A DNA stretch of 48,891 nt from Nitrospira sp. GTDB lineage: Bacteria; Nitrospirota; Nitrospiria; Nitrospirales; Nitrospiraceae. The stretch covers positions 22,402 to 71,292 of the forward strand of contig SWDH01000041.1 of NCBI GenBank assembly GCA_005116945.1, given 5' to 3'. Position numbers and translations under genes: made by a program. Below the pieces are notes generated by a model. That model searched no databases and was not told the DNA's origin. It saw only the letters and a program-made list of their open reading frames with translations. Shown here piece by piece: positions 27,241 through 34,312 of this stretch (its first letter is position 1; every line of letters starts with the position of its first letter).

Positions 27241-28740
27241 TTACTCCTCTTGCCTCAATGTTCCGGATCCATCCCCGGAGGAACTACTCCCAGTCCCAGC
27301 ACCCGATGGAAAAGAAATACCCTCTCTAAAGAAGGAGGGGGTATTAAACACATAGGAAAATGACAATAGCACCATCTTTTTGGAGAACTCGTACTGGCTA
27401 CTTTGGCTAGACAGTGATGGATCCTGCTCACGTGAGTAATACAACCAGTTGTACGTTAAGCTAGCCAAGACTGGCCCTATAAGATATTGGGCTCCAACAG
27501 TCAGTCCAAGGGTATCGAATGTCGAGGAGGGTGAGCTCCTGGTACCATGGGAATAGTTCAATCCTACTCGACCACTGAGATTGGACGTGATCCCTCCGAC
27601 TGCATTCGCGCCTACCACATGCACCTTGACAGGCCCGGCCCCGAATGAGAAGTTAGGGCCTATGCCGTACCGATAGTTCGCTGCCACAGTATACGCTCCA
27701 GGCGTAAAAATTCCTCCTGAGCTGAGGTTGCCAGCGAGGGGCAGCAAATTATCAAACGGGCCCGAGGCGCCTGCATCTCTCAGCTCTTCTGAGAAAGATG
27801 TGTAGGTCATTGTTGCCGACACACTCGGCACAAGCTGCGACTTGGTGGATTGTCCGGGGATATCCGATCCTACTGGAAGTTTAATAGCCCCACCAGCCCT
27901 TAAGGTAGTTCTCAATTGCTGCGTCCACAGCCTGCTCCAATTCAGCGTCTCTGTAATGGTTGTAAAAGTCCCTCGCCCACTAATGCCGCCACTGTCTTCT
28001 TGAATAAAGTGAGACATGAGGGCAGTCGCTCCCACCGTATCTCGTGGGGAAATCCTGGTGCTAATCGTTGTCGATCCTCGGTGGATACTTGTATCAAACA
28101 GTGGATTAGTGACGCCTCCCGATTGTGCGTCTTGTTCGCCGAACGAAAGCTGAATGTAGTTATAACTTGCTTGTAGAGATGTGAGCCCAGTGAGTTGGTA
28201 CCCGCCCGACACTATCAGGTTGTACATCTGCCTGGACGCTCGATTCGTCACTTGCCCTGTCTCCAATACTCCCTCCGAGGTCGATCCAAAGCCTGTTCCC
28301 TGCCCGCCTCCAGCTGCTCCAAACCCAGTCGTGGAAGGCGTAGCTCGATAGGAGCCCCGAATGTTTAAAATGGTAATCCGCTGTGAGACTTGGTGGGCTG
28401 CCTCTGTTAGGTCCAGCAGGCCACTCGTGCTGTAACCGGTAAAATCACGGCTGGGATTGTTTAGGTACTTGGTCACTAATCCGGTCCCGATGATGCTGCC
28501 ACGTACGAGCGAGCCTGCATGGGAAATGTTAATTTGAGGCGCCACGATGGTAACGAAGTCCTCTGGCTTACTGCCTGGCCTCAAGAGTGACTTTGGAGTA
28601 AAAAAGATGTTCGAGTCATATCTTTCCGAAACCGTGAGAGATGGAATGATGGTCGTTTGGGCAGAGGCAACTGTACTCGATATCCATTGGATAATAAGAA
28701 TAAGAAAAGTGAGTAACGCAACGGCGCCTTGTCTCCTCAT
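27241..28740 (-). CDS. Outer-membrane beta-barrel protein of the EPS locus
   Basis: About 499 residues from the ATG at 28740. A signal peptide (MRRQGAVALLTFLILIIQW then an Ala-Ser-Ala-Gln cleavage area near residue 28) is followed by alternating hydrophobic strands, SLTVSERYDSNIFFTP and YNWLYYSREQDP among them, and a C-terminal strand ending in a Phe-rich VLLSFSYVFNTPSFF before a Ser/Gly-rich tail. It matches the large beta-barrel found beside Wza and Wzc homologues in exosortase-type loci. It may be a secretion channel or surface anchor for EPS. It lies 7 bases after the upstream wza-like gene. The start at 28770 is less likely because the signal peptide begins at 28740. Confidence 0.82.
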   Translation of the reverse strand: MRRQGAVALLTFLILIIQWISSTVASAQTTIIPSLTVSERYDSNIFFTPKSLLRPGSKPEDFVTIVAPQINISHAGSLVRGSIIGTGLVTKYLNNPSRDFTGYSTSGLLDLTEAAHQVSQRITILNIRGSYRATPSTTGFGAAGGGQGTGFGSTSEGVLETGQVTNRASRQMYNLIVSGGYQLTGLTSLQASYNYIQLSFGEQDAQSGGVTNPLFDTSIHRGSTTISTRISPRDTVGATALMSHFIQEDSGGISGRGTFTTITETLNWSRLWTQQLRTTLRAGGAIKLPVGSDIPGQSTKSQLVPSVSATMTYTSFSEELRDAGASGPFDNLLPLAGNLSSGGIFTPGAYTVAANYRYGIGPNFSFGAGPVKVHVVGANAVGGITSNLSGRVGLNYSHGTRSSPSSTFDTLGLTVGAQYLIGPVLASLTYNWLYYSREQDPSLSSQSSQYEFSKKMVLLSFSYVFNTPSFFREGISFPSGAGTGSSSSGDGSGTLRQEE

Positions 28741-28747
28741 GATGACA

Positions 28748-29395
28748 TCACGGTACAACAATGACGTCACCAGCTCTCAGAATGATATTGGAGTCTAGGT
28801 TCTTTCCTTGCACAATGTCTTGATAGGGTACGGGAATCATCACCTGCTTCGCTTCCCCTTGCCCATTCTTGACATTGCGGAGGACATGAACATTATTGCG
28901 AGAGGCGAAGAGTGTAAAGCCGCCCGCATAGGATATTGCTTGGAGCACACTCGTGAACGACTTCAGAACAATCTTCCCGGGATTTTTCACTTCGCCGACT
29001 GCAAAGACATGGTAACTATTGATCTCCTTGACCTGAACTGACACGGTCGGTGAGGACATGAATTCGGCCAGTCCATCAGCCACTTGCTTCGAAAGGGCTT
29101 GAGCTGTGAGGCCAGCAGCCATAATATCTCCCAGAAGAGGCAGCGAAATTTTCCCGTCCGGTCTGACGATAACCTCCTTGGATAACTCCTGATTGCGCCA
29201 AACCGTCACCACCAGGACATCCTCTGGACCTATGAGAAACTCCGTGGGAGGAGCAGCCATCCCCCGGTACTGCACATCCGGCTGTAAGCAGCCTCCTACC
29301 CCCGCCAGTACGACTAGTAGCAATACAGCTACAAGAATATTGCCAGCCAACTTAGCGATGTTTCCCCTCATCGTCGCAGTGCTTTTTCCAAACAT
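28748..29395 (-). CDS. Polysaccharide export lipoprotein (Wza/PEP_export-like)
   Basis: 215 residues. The N-terminal helix ends in a lipobox, AGVGGC, so the mature protein is probably lipidated at that Cys and sits in the outer membrane. The poly-export domain reads EFLIGPEDVLVVTVWRN, VIVRPDGKISLPLLGDI, then SLBB-like VKEINSYHVFAVGEVKNPG. It would form or help form the outer-membrane EPS pore. It is shorter than E. coli Wza (about 380 residues) but normal for this small family. It is a tandem paralogue of 29466-30149. Confidence 0.9.
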   Translation of the reverse strand: MFGKSTATMRGNIAKLAGNILVAVLLLVVLAGVGGCLQPDVQYRGMAAPPTEFLIGPEDVLVVTVWRNQELSKEVIVRPDGKISLPLLGDIMAAGLTAQALSKQVADGLAEFMSSPTVSVQVKEINSYHVFAVGEVKNPGKIVLKSFTSVLQAISYAGGFTLFASRNNVHVLRNVKNGQGEAKQVMIPVPYQDIVQGKNLDSNIILRAGDVIVVP

Positions 29396-29465
29396 CTCAG
29401 TTTATTCCTTAGCCCGCTGTAGCCATCGCGGCGCTTGCAAAATTGAAGTTCCAGTTGGGTCTTAC

Positions 29466-30149
29466 TTAGCGGGTAGGCAACACCACCATTGTTTCGGACG
29501 GGACAACGATCTGATCCCCAGGTTTCAATTCCATATTTTGGCTCGATCCATCACGGACTACAATGTCATCGTAGCTTGCTTTGAGCTTCGTCAAACCTTC
29601 ACCATCTTTAGAAAATCTGAAGATTACGATCTTATTTCTCGCAGCCATAGCTGTAAATCCACCGGCTACGGTAATGCCTTGCAAAAGAGTCGTCTTACTC
29701 TTCAAGGGATATTTCCCAGGTTTATTGACCTCTCCAAGAACATATATTTGGTAGCTATTCACCTCTTTAACTAAAATAGATATTGTGGGACTTTCCATAA
29801 ACGATCTGAGCCCCGTCGAAATCTCCTCTGTCAACTGAACTGGAGTTTTCGCAACTGCAGAAATATCTCCCAGCAGTGGAAGAGAGATTCTTCCGTCTGG
29901 TCGTACCTGTACCTGCTTGGAGAGATCCGCATTCTTCCACACTGTAATTTCCAAGATATCCTCAGGACCGATTATATATTCTGGCGTGACAGTCAAAAGC
30001 GCTTTGTCTGCTGCACCTGCAACTGCTTTTGATGAAACTTGGAGCTGCCTCGTCGTATCCTTATCCTGCGCAACAGCAGAAGATAATGCAATAAAAATGC
30101 CTCCTACCAAAAAAATCACAGACAAAGACTTACTGCTCAGTTTGCTCAT
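29466..30149 (-). CDS. Second polysaccharide export protein, Wza-like, no lipobox
   Basis: About 227 residues from the ATG at 30149. A signal peptide (SVIFLVGGIFIALSSAVAQ) is followed by the export domain: EYIIGPEDILEITVWKN, VQVRPDGRISLPLLGDI, VKEVNSYQIYVLGEVNKPG and a C-terminal LKPGDQIVVPS. It closely resembles its neighbour 28748-29395, but it has a signal peptidase I site rather than a lipobox. The pair may form mixed pores or act at different stages. The open frame extends to 30245; I prefer 30149 because the signal peptide begins there. It follows the antiterminator gene. Confidence 0.87.
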   Translation of the reverse strand: MSKLSSKSLSVIFLVGGIFIALSSAVAQDKDTTRQLQVSSKAVAGAADKALLTVTPEYIIGPEDILEITVWKNADLSKQVQVRPDGRISLPLLGDISAVAKTPVQLTEEISTGLRSFMESPTISILVKEVNSYQIYVLGEVNKPGKYPLKSKTTLLQGITVAGGFTAMAARNKIVIFRFSKDGEGLTKLKASYDDIVVRDGSSQNMELKPGDQIVVPSETMVVLPTR

Positions 30150-30261
30150 TATCTCAACAACGGTTAGTGAGGTGCGAGACAAGCTACCGCCCATCAGAGG
30201 GCCATACCTCTTAGACGCTACCGTAGAAATGACTTCGACTGCCACCTTTCATTATATAGTA

Positions 30262-30768
30262 CTACACAGCTTGTGAAAACCGTTCAATATCAGAAAGGTT
30301 TACTATGGCACGGCTCTGATAGGATAACGTCCTCAATAACACCACGACTCGTTCTTTTCCTGATCGGCAAGAGTCAAACAACCCTTCGACGCCAGCTAAA
30401 GGTCCATGACTAATACGAACAACTTCGCCATTGGTCGGTCTCCCTATAATAGGGATAATGTCTTGCCGACTCAACCCTCTTCGAATATCATCCAGTAATT
30501 CTTGCTCAACCTCTGCTGGAACTTGGCCAAATGTAACGATTTTCCGCACACCCCTGCAGTAAGATACCGTCCGATACTCCTTGTTGTAATCAAACCTCGC
30601 AAAGAAGTATCCGGGAAAGAGGCTGGTACGACGCACACATCGCCTTCCTTTGACGTTAATACATTCATTAACCTCTGGGTAATACGCCTCAATACCAGCT
30701 TGCTCTAAAAAATAGGCAGATGTCTGTTCCTTTCGAGGCTTTGCCATTACTGCATACCACTTTTTCAT
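30262..30768 (-). CDS. Specialised NusG paralogue (RfaH/LoaP/UpxY-type antiterminator)
   Basis: 168 residues. The NGN domain starts WYAVMAKPRKEQTSAYFLEQAG and continues through SLFPGYFFARFD and GVRKIVTFGQVPAEV; a KOW domain follows with NGEVVRISHGPLAGVEGLF. This is the layout of operon-specific NusG proteins that bind RNA polymerase and let it read through long surface-polysaccharide operons. It is the first gene of the minus-strand cluster, and AAGGA lies nine bases before the ATG. That it controls this operon is inference from position. It lacks the extra domains of general NusG, which should be encoded elsewhere. Confidence 0.9.
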   Translation of the reverse strand: MKKWYAVMAKPRKEQTSAYFLEQAGIEAYYPEVNECINVKGRRCVRRTSLFPGYFFARFDYNKEYRTVSYCRGVRKIVTFGQVPAEVEQELLDDIRRGLSRQDIIPIIGRPTNGEVVRISHGPLAGVEGLFDSCRSGKERVVVLLRTLSYQSRAIVNLSDIERFSQAV

Positions 30769-31099
30769 TTTCTGGATTCCTTCAGACTACCCTGGAACAA
30801 ATACGCACGCAACGCACTCTGTAGAAAACACTCCACCCCTCTGCATTTCTACGGGTGTCGGTAAACCGCCAAACCTATCATCCCTTGATCGAAGGAAATC
30901 CTATGTGAACACATAATGGCGCCAGTCCAGCGAACTCAAAGGACCCGATTGAGAACACGTTGATCTACTTAGAAACCCCGAGCCTCGACCTCTTCCCCAC
31001 TAAATTAGGCCAACAGCCACCCTGAGTGCGAATTGTTTGCAACGGACTCTTCCGTGCAGTTCGAGACGTTTGCCAGCAAGGCTGGGGGCTCACTGATGC

Positions 31100-31790
31100 A
31101 TGATGGGGTTTGCCCAGAGGACTAACTCCCCGTTTCAGCCTCACCGCCGATGGCCAAGTGCATGACGTCAACACTTCTCCGATTGGCTTCGCCACTGGCA
31201 TCGATATGGTCGATAACTGAACCACTACTACTCTAGCCTGTTCACCAAATGAACCGATATCCAGGGATTCTTCGTCGCGAGCACGAAGGACTGCCCCCAC
31301 TGGAACGTTATCGAACAAAGAGGCCTCTTCACGCTCAAAAATCAGTCTATCTGGCGCACCGACTTAGGAAGCTTGGGAGACACATCCGCATGTCCGGCAC
31401 CGCATCGAAGTACTTCGCGAGGATCCCGGCAAAACCCTGATTTTTCTGACTACGTACCACAGGCCGGAGACCAACACGGTTGCCGTGATTGACAAGAAAG
31501 GCTGGCAGATCCAATCGTTCCTCAAAACCCTGAAATAGAACTTGAAGATTCAGCCTGTCGTCGCCACCTCGGCCCATACATTGATGGCCGAGAATTGGAG
31601 CAGCATCGTTTTTGCCCTACACTACCTCTGTAGCCACCCCCCGCTTAGGCTAGAATTGGCAAATCGGACAGCCTATCCACATGCAAATATCTTGACCCAT
31701 CACAGCCTGATGGCCCAGCTCAACGCCCATTTTTGTACGCTACTTCATTCGGGGGATAATCCTCAAGCCCTTTTGGCCTTCGCCTGATCT
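31100..31790 (+). pseudogene. Decayed IS4-type transposase
   Basis: Pieces of an IS4-family DDE transposase appear in order on the plus strand but in different frames. They are FSLTADGQVHDVN (after the second strand), then RTDIQGFFVASTKD, then HPHVRHRIEVLREDPGKTLIF, VAVIDKKGWQIQSFLKTLK and NLKIQPVVATSAHTLMAENW; the last two match the YREK-region pattern RWQIELFFKWLKQNLKI...GTS of this family. Stops and frameshifts interrupt each part. Its left edge lies about 330 bases upstream of the EPS operon's first gene. Confidence 0.65.
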
Positions 31791-31869
31791 TGCTGGCACC
31801 TGGAGGCGCGTCTGGCAACGAACTTAATCATCTGTCCGAAACACCCAATAAGTTAGGGCAGCAGTGATT

Positions 31870-32217
31870 TCAGAACATGAATTTGAGTCCTACCAAGTAG
31901 GGCCCAGGATCAGTTCCTTGCCAAAAAGGAACGCGCCGCGACCATCGAACTTCGGCCAACGTGGGTGTCTCTACAACGGTTAGAGGTGTCGGCACATAAA
32001 CTTTCAAAACCTGGTTTACATCAGGAACCTGCTCCATTAAGACTAGCATCCCTCCACTGCTGATATTCAAGGAGAGCGCTTTCCCACTATGAGTCGACGT
32101 GGATTGAGCCTCTACCGATGTCGTCATCTCATATAATATTGGCCTCAATAGAGCCGCCCTCTCATTATGACTTTTCTGGCTATCTGTGATTGGCCATTCC
32201 CACCCTGTCTGTACCAC
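31870..32217 (-). CDS. PilZ domain protein
   Basis: 115 residues, about the length of a single PilZ domain. The barrel pattern is visible: SLNISSGGMLVLM (the N-x-S-x-x-G motif), then VLKVYVPTPL, LAEVRWSRRVPFW and YLVGLKFMF. The N-terminal switch RAALLRP has two Arg spaced by four residues rather than the usual three (RxxxR), so binding of cyclic di-GMP is likely but not certain. PilZ proteins commonly adjust EPS production or motility. It is divergent from the LuxR-type gene across a 305-base region that holds shared signals. Confidence 0.8.
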   Translation of the reverse strand: MVQTGWEWPITDSQKSHNERAALLRPILYEMTTSVEAQSTSTHSGKALSLNISSGGMLVLMEQVPDVNQVLKVYVPTPLTVVETPTLAEVRWSRRVPFWQGTDPGPYLVGLKFMF

Positions 32218-32396
32218 TTCGCTCCTCCTCTATATAGAAAGTGTTTCCGTTCTTAGTCCCATTAGATATTTCAGAGCTTCCCGAATGGGTAGCACGCCTA
32301 GTTTTCCTGCCTTATCTTGACCTCAACAGGCATGCGTCATCCCCTTCTGATTTTCCTCATTCATCTCATGCGAACTATAGATAGAGCGAACAACGG

Positions 32397-32409
32397 GGAC
32401 AATACCGAT
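32397..32409 (+). promoter_or_regulatory. GGACAATACCGAT motif shared with the wzm upstream region
   Basis: An exact 13-base match to the left arm and spacer of the inverted repeat at 22711-22730, here followed by the weaker arm TGATGT. It lies 32 bases upstream of the -35 of the LuxR-type gene, a position suited to an activator. Confidence 0.5.
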
Positions 32410-32427
32410 GATGTAGGCCTGGCTGCG

Positions 32428-32469
32428 CCAAAAGTGGGTGTTGACTCCCCCAAAAGTGTTAGGTACTAT
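32428..32469 (+). promoter_or_regulatory. Sigma70 promoter of the LuxR-type gene with direct repeats
   Basis: TTGACT (32441-32446) and TACTAT (32464-32469) are separated by exactly 17 bases, a good sigma70 pair; transcription would start near 32476, 47 bases before the start codon. CCAAAAGTG occurs twice, at 32428 and 32450, 22 bases apart (two helical turns). One copy lies just before the -35 and one in the spacer, as expected for a repressor or autoregulator. Confidence 0.65.
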
Positions 32470-32522
32470 TTCCACTATAGAGTTACGTTTCTCTAGCCCC
32501 TGTGTTAACTTAGCAGAAGCTG

Positions 32523-33182
32523 ATGGATTGTCTAGGGCTTTCCAGTCAGACTTCGAAAGTGTCTTTCCATCCTATGAATGAATCATCAACCTCCATAGAC
32601 CAATCAGACACTCTCGCCGATCAACGCGTAGGTTCAGGAATTGTTGTCCTTTCTGCTGCCATGCAACTTCTCCATATGAATCGTCAAGCCTCAGAGTTGG
32701 CTAAGCTTATTAATGCAACAGAGCATGGTGGAGGCAGCCTGAAATCTGCCAATGGAGTCTTGCCAACTGCGCTGACAGAACTCTGCGGAGAGATCATCAA
32801 GGCTCTGCATGTTCGAACCGAAGCAAAAGACTGGGAACAATTTGAGATCAAGCGCGTGGCAGGTAATCCTGAAAAGCCAATCCTGTTACGTGGGTTCGGC
32901 CTGCCGGACCGAGGAGGGATTCAGTATTCAAGACTTGTGGTCACACTCGAAGAATTGGCACGGCGACAACAGCTTAATACCGATCAAGCCAAAGAAAAGT
33001 TTCAATTGACCAATCGAGAGCAATCGGTCATTGAACATCTAGCTAAGGGATGGACGAACAAAGAGATTGCAAACGCCCTTCAGATTACCGAGCAGACAGT
33101 GAAAGAGCATATCAAGCACATCATGCGAAAAACTAATTCCACGACCAGGACGGGTATCCTCGTTCACATCTTCAATTCATAA
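32523..33182 (+). CDS. LuxR-type transcriptional regulator with PAS-like N-terminus
   Basis: 219 residues. The C-terminal 60 are a clear LuxR/GerE helix-turn-helix: FQLTNREQSVIEHLAKGWTN, KEIANALQITEQTVKEHIKH and IMRKTNSTTRTGILV. The N-terminal region (about 35-140) has the weak pattern SGIVVLSAAMQLLHMNRQAS, which looks PAS-like, and no receiver Asp. It is thus a one-component or partner-driven regulator. An alternative start is the ATG at 32574. Its promoter is described at 32428-32469. Its position beside PilZ and the EPS operon suggests EPS control; this is inference. Confidence 0.85.
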   Translation: MDCLGLSSQTSKVSFHPMNESSTSIDQSDTLADQRVGSGIVVLSAAMQLLHMNRQASELAKLINATEHGGGSLKSANGVLPTALTELCGEIIKALHVRTEAKDWEQFEIKRVAGNPEKPILLRGFGLPDRGGIQYSRLVVTLEELARRQQLNTDQAKEKFQLTNREQSVIEHLAKGWTNKEIANALQITEQTVKEHIKHIMRKTNSTTRTGILVHIFNS

Positions 33183-33397
33183 CCTGCCACAGTATCTGTG
33201 TTAAAAATACCATAGTGAGTTATCTTCACCACGGTGAGTTGTTGCAAAATAATGATCGTTTCCATTTCTAATCAATATCTTATGTTTCATATTTTTTTTC
33301 TTCATTTGGCCTATTGATTGCATAACGTCTATGTGTGTTGGATCGTAGGACCGAGAAGTTGCTTCAATGCCACTAGAGAAACGTGTCACGAGGTAGC

Positions 33398-33886
33398 ATG
33401 AAAAGTCTCCGTTTAATGATTCTGAGTATCTTAATTCCAACGATTTGGATCATGACTGGCCAACCAGTTCAAGCGGCAGGCATCGATAATGGAAGCTTCA
33501 TGAGCCTCTGGAATAGCTATTCTCATTGCCAAACCGCTACAGATATAGACCAGCTACGAGAAGATGCGTTGACCCTTGCAAGCGCTGCAGATGGTTCGCT
33601 TACACAGGAAAGTTTTATTCTCCCGCTACCAAGTAAGCTTGAAGAGCTCGTATCGACTCCTGTAGCGCGATTTGCTGTGGATGTGAAAGCGATGGCTGCA
33701 GCCTGTTCCCTACGGGCCGGCTCTGCTGCGGTGGAAGCAAAAAGACCGGATATCGCCAAAGATCTCCTTCACACCATCCTGACCTACCAACCCCAATCTG
33801 AGTATGCCTACTACGCTCTACAGGCAAAAGCATTGCTTTCAGAACTCGATACGAGCGTTATTAAAGTTACGCTTAATCTTCCCTAG
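33398..33886 (+). CDS. Secreted hypothetical protein
   Basis: About 162 residues. I place the start at the ATG at 33398 with GAGGT just upstream; a GTG at 33383 is possible. A signal peptide (SLRLMILSILIPTIWIMTG, cleavage near PVQAAG) is followed by a helical domain with two cysteines (SHCQTAT and AAACSLR). The last 50 residues (DIAKDLLHTILTYQPQSEY then YYALQAKALLSEL) resemble a single TPR-like helix pair. I do not recognise a family. It probably resides in the periplasm. A dead IS3 element begins 33 bases downstream. Confidence 0.7.
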   Translation: MKSLRLMILSILIPTIWIMTGQPVQAAGIDNGSFMSLWNSYSHCQTATDIDQLREDALTLASAADGSLTQESFILPLPSKLEELVSTPVARFAVDVKAMAAACSLRAGSAAVEAKRPDIAKDLLHTILTYQPQSEYAYYALQAKALLSELDTSVIKVTLNLP

Positions 33887-33918
33887 TGTGCTGCCTCATC
33901 AATCGATTCAAATATTAC

Positions 33919-34300
33919 TGACCTTCTCCCGTTCGTTAGACAAGAGCCAACAACGTTAACTCCTGTGCGGCCAGGGCTCTGTCTTGATGGTGTTCGAGGA
34001 ACTCCATGGGCGGACATCCCCAATGGAGTCTGCGCCGGCTCCTCATTAATATTCTCTGCGCCAGGCTTCAAACACGACACGGGCTTCCTACAAAGACAGA
34101 AACCAGTGCTCGCTCAAGCACTCACCCCGAAACTTGCTGTTGAAACGCTTAATAGTAGAACATCGCATCCGAGATCCCGTGCTACCGGCACAGGTCCGAG
34201 ACGCTGACCCCAGCCTGAGCATCCTTCAACACGGCGATGATCTGTTCCTCCATATGCCGTTTTCGAGTCATGGGCCTCCTCCTTTCGGCCCATCACAGCA
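33919..34300 (-). mobile_element. Deleted IS3-family copy (both flanks, middle lost)
   Basis: Third copy of the element at 9756 and 12673. It starts with TGACCTTCTCCCGTTCGTTA and has the degenerate OrfB end (compare 12690-12956). It then jumps directly to the OrfA start: MTRKRHMEEQIIAVLKDAQ on the minus strand, beginning near 34270 behind a GGAGGAGG site. The OrfA stretch then has a stop (DLCR-stop-HGISDAMFYY). The internal 800 or so bases have been lost. The expected right terminal repeat is not visible and may have been lost at the end of the neighbouring gene. Confidence 0.75.
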
Positions 34301-34312
34301 CAGTCAAACTTC

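Noticed and set aside
30769..30960. A possible ops-like element (GGCGGTTTACCG) in the leader of the antiterminator gene.
   Set aside because: Only the first six bases match the enterobacterial element; this is too short to claim as a site.
30965..31318. 117-codon minus-strand frame near the EPS operon start.
   Set aside because: It is antisense to a decayed IS4-type transposase and has no motif of its own.
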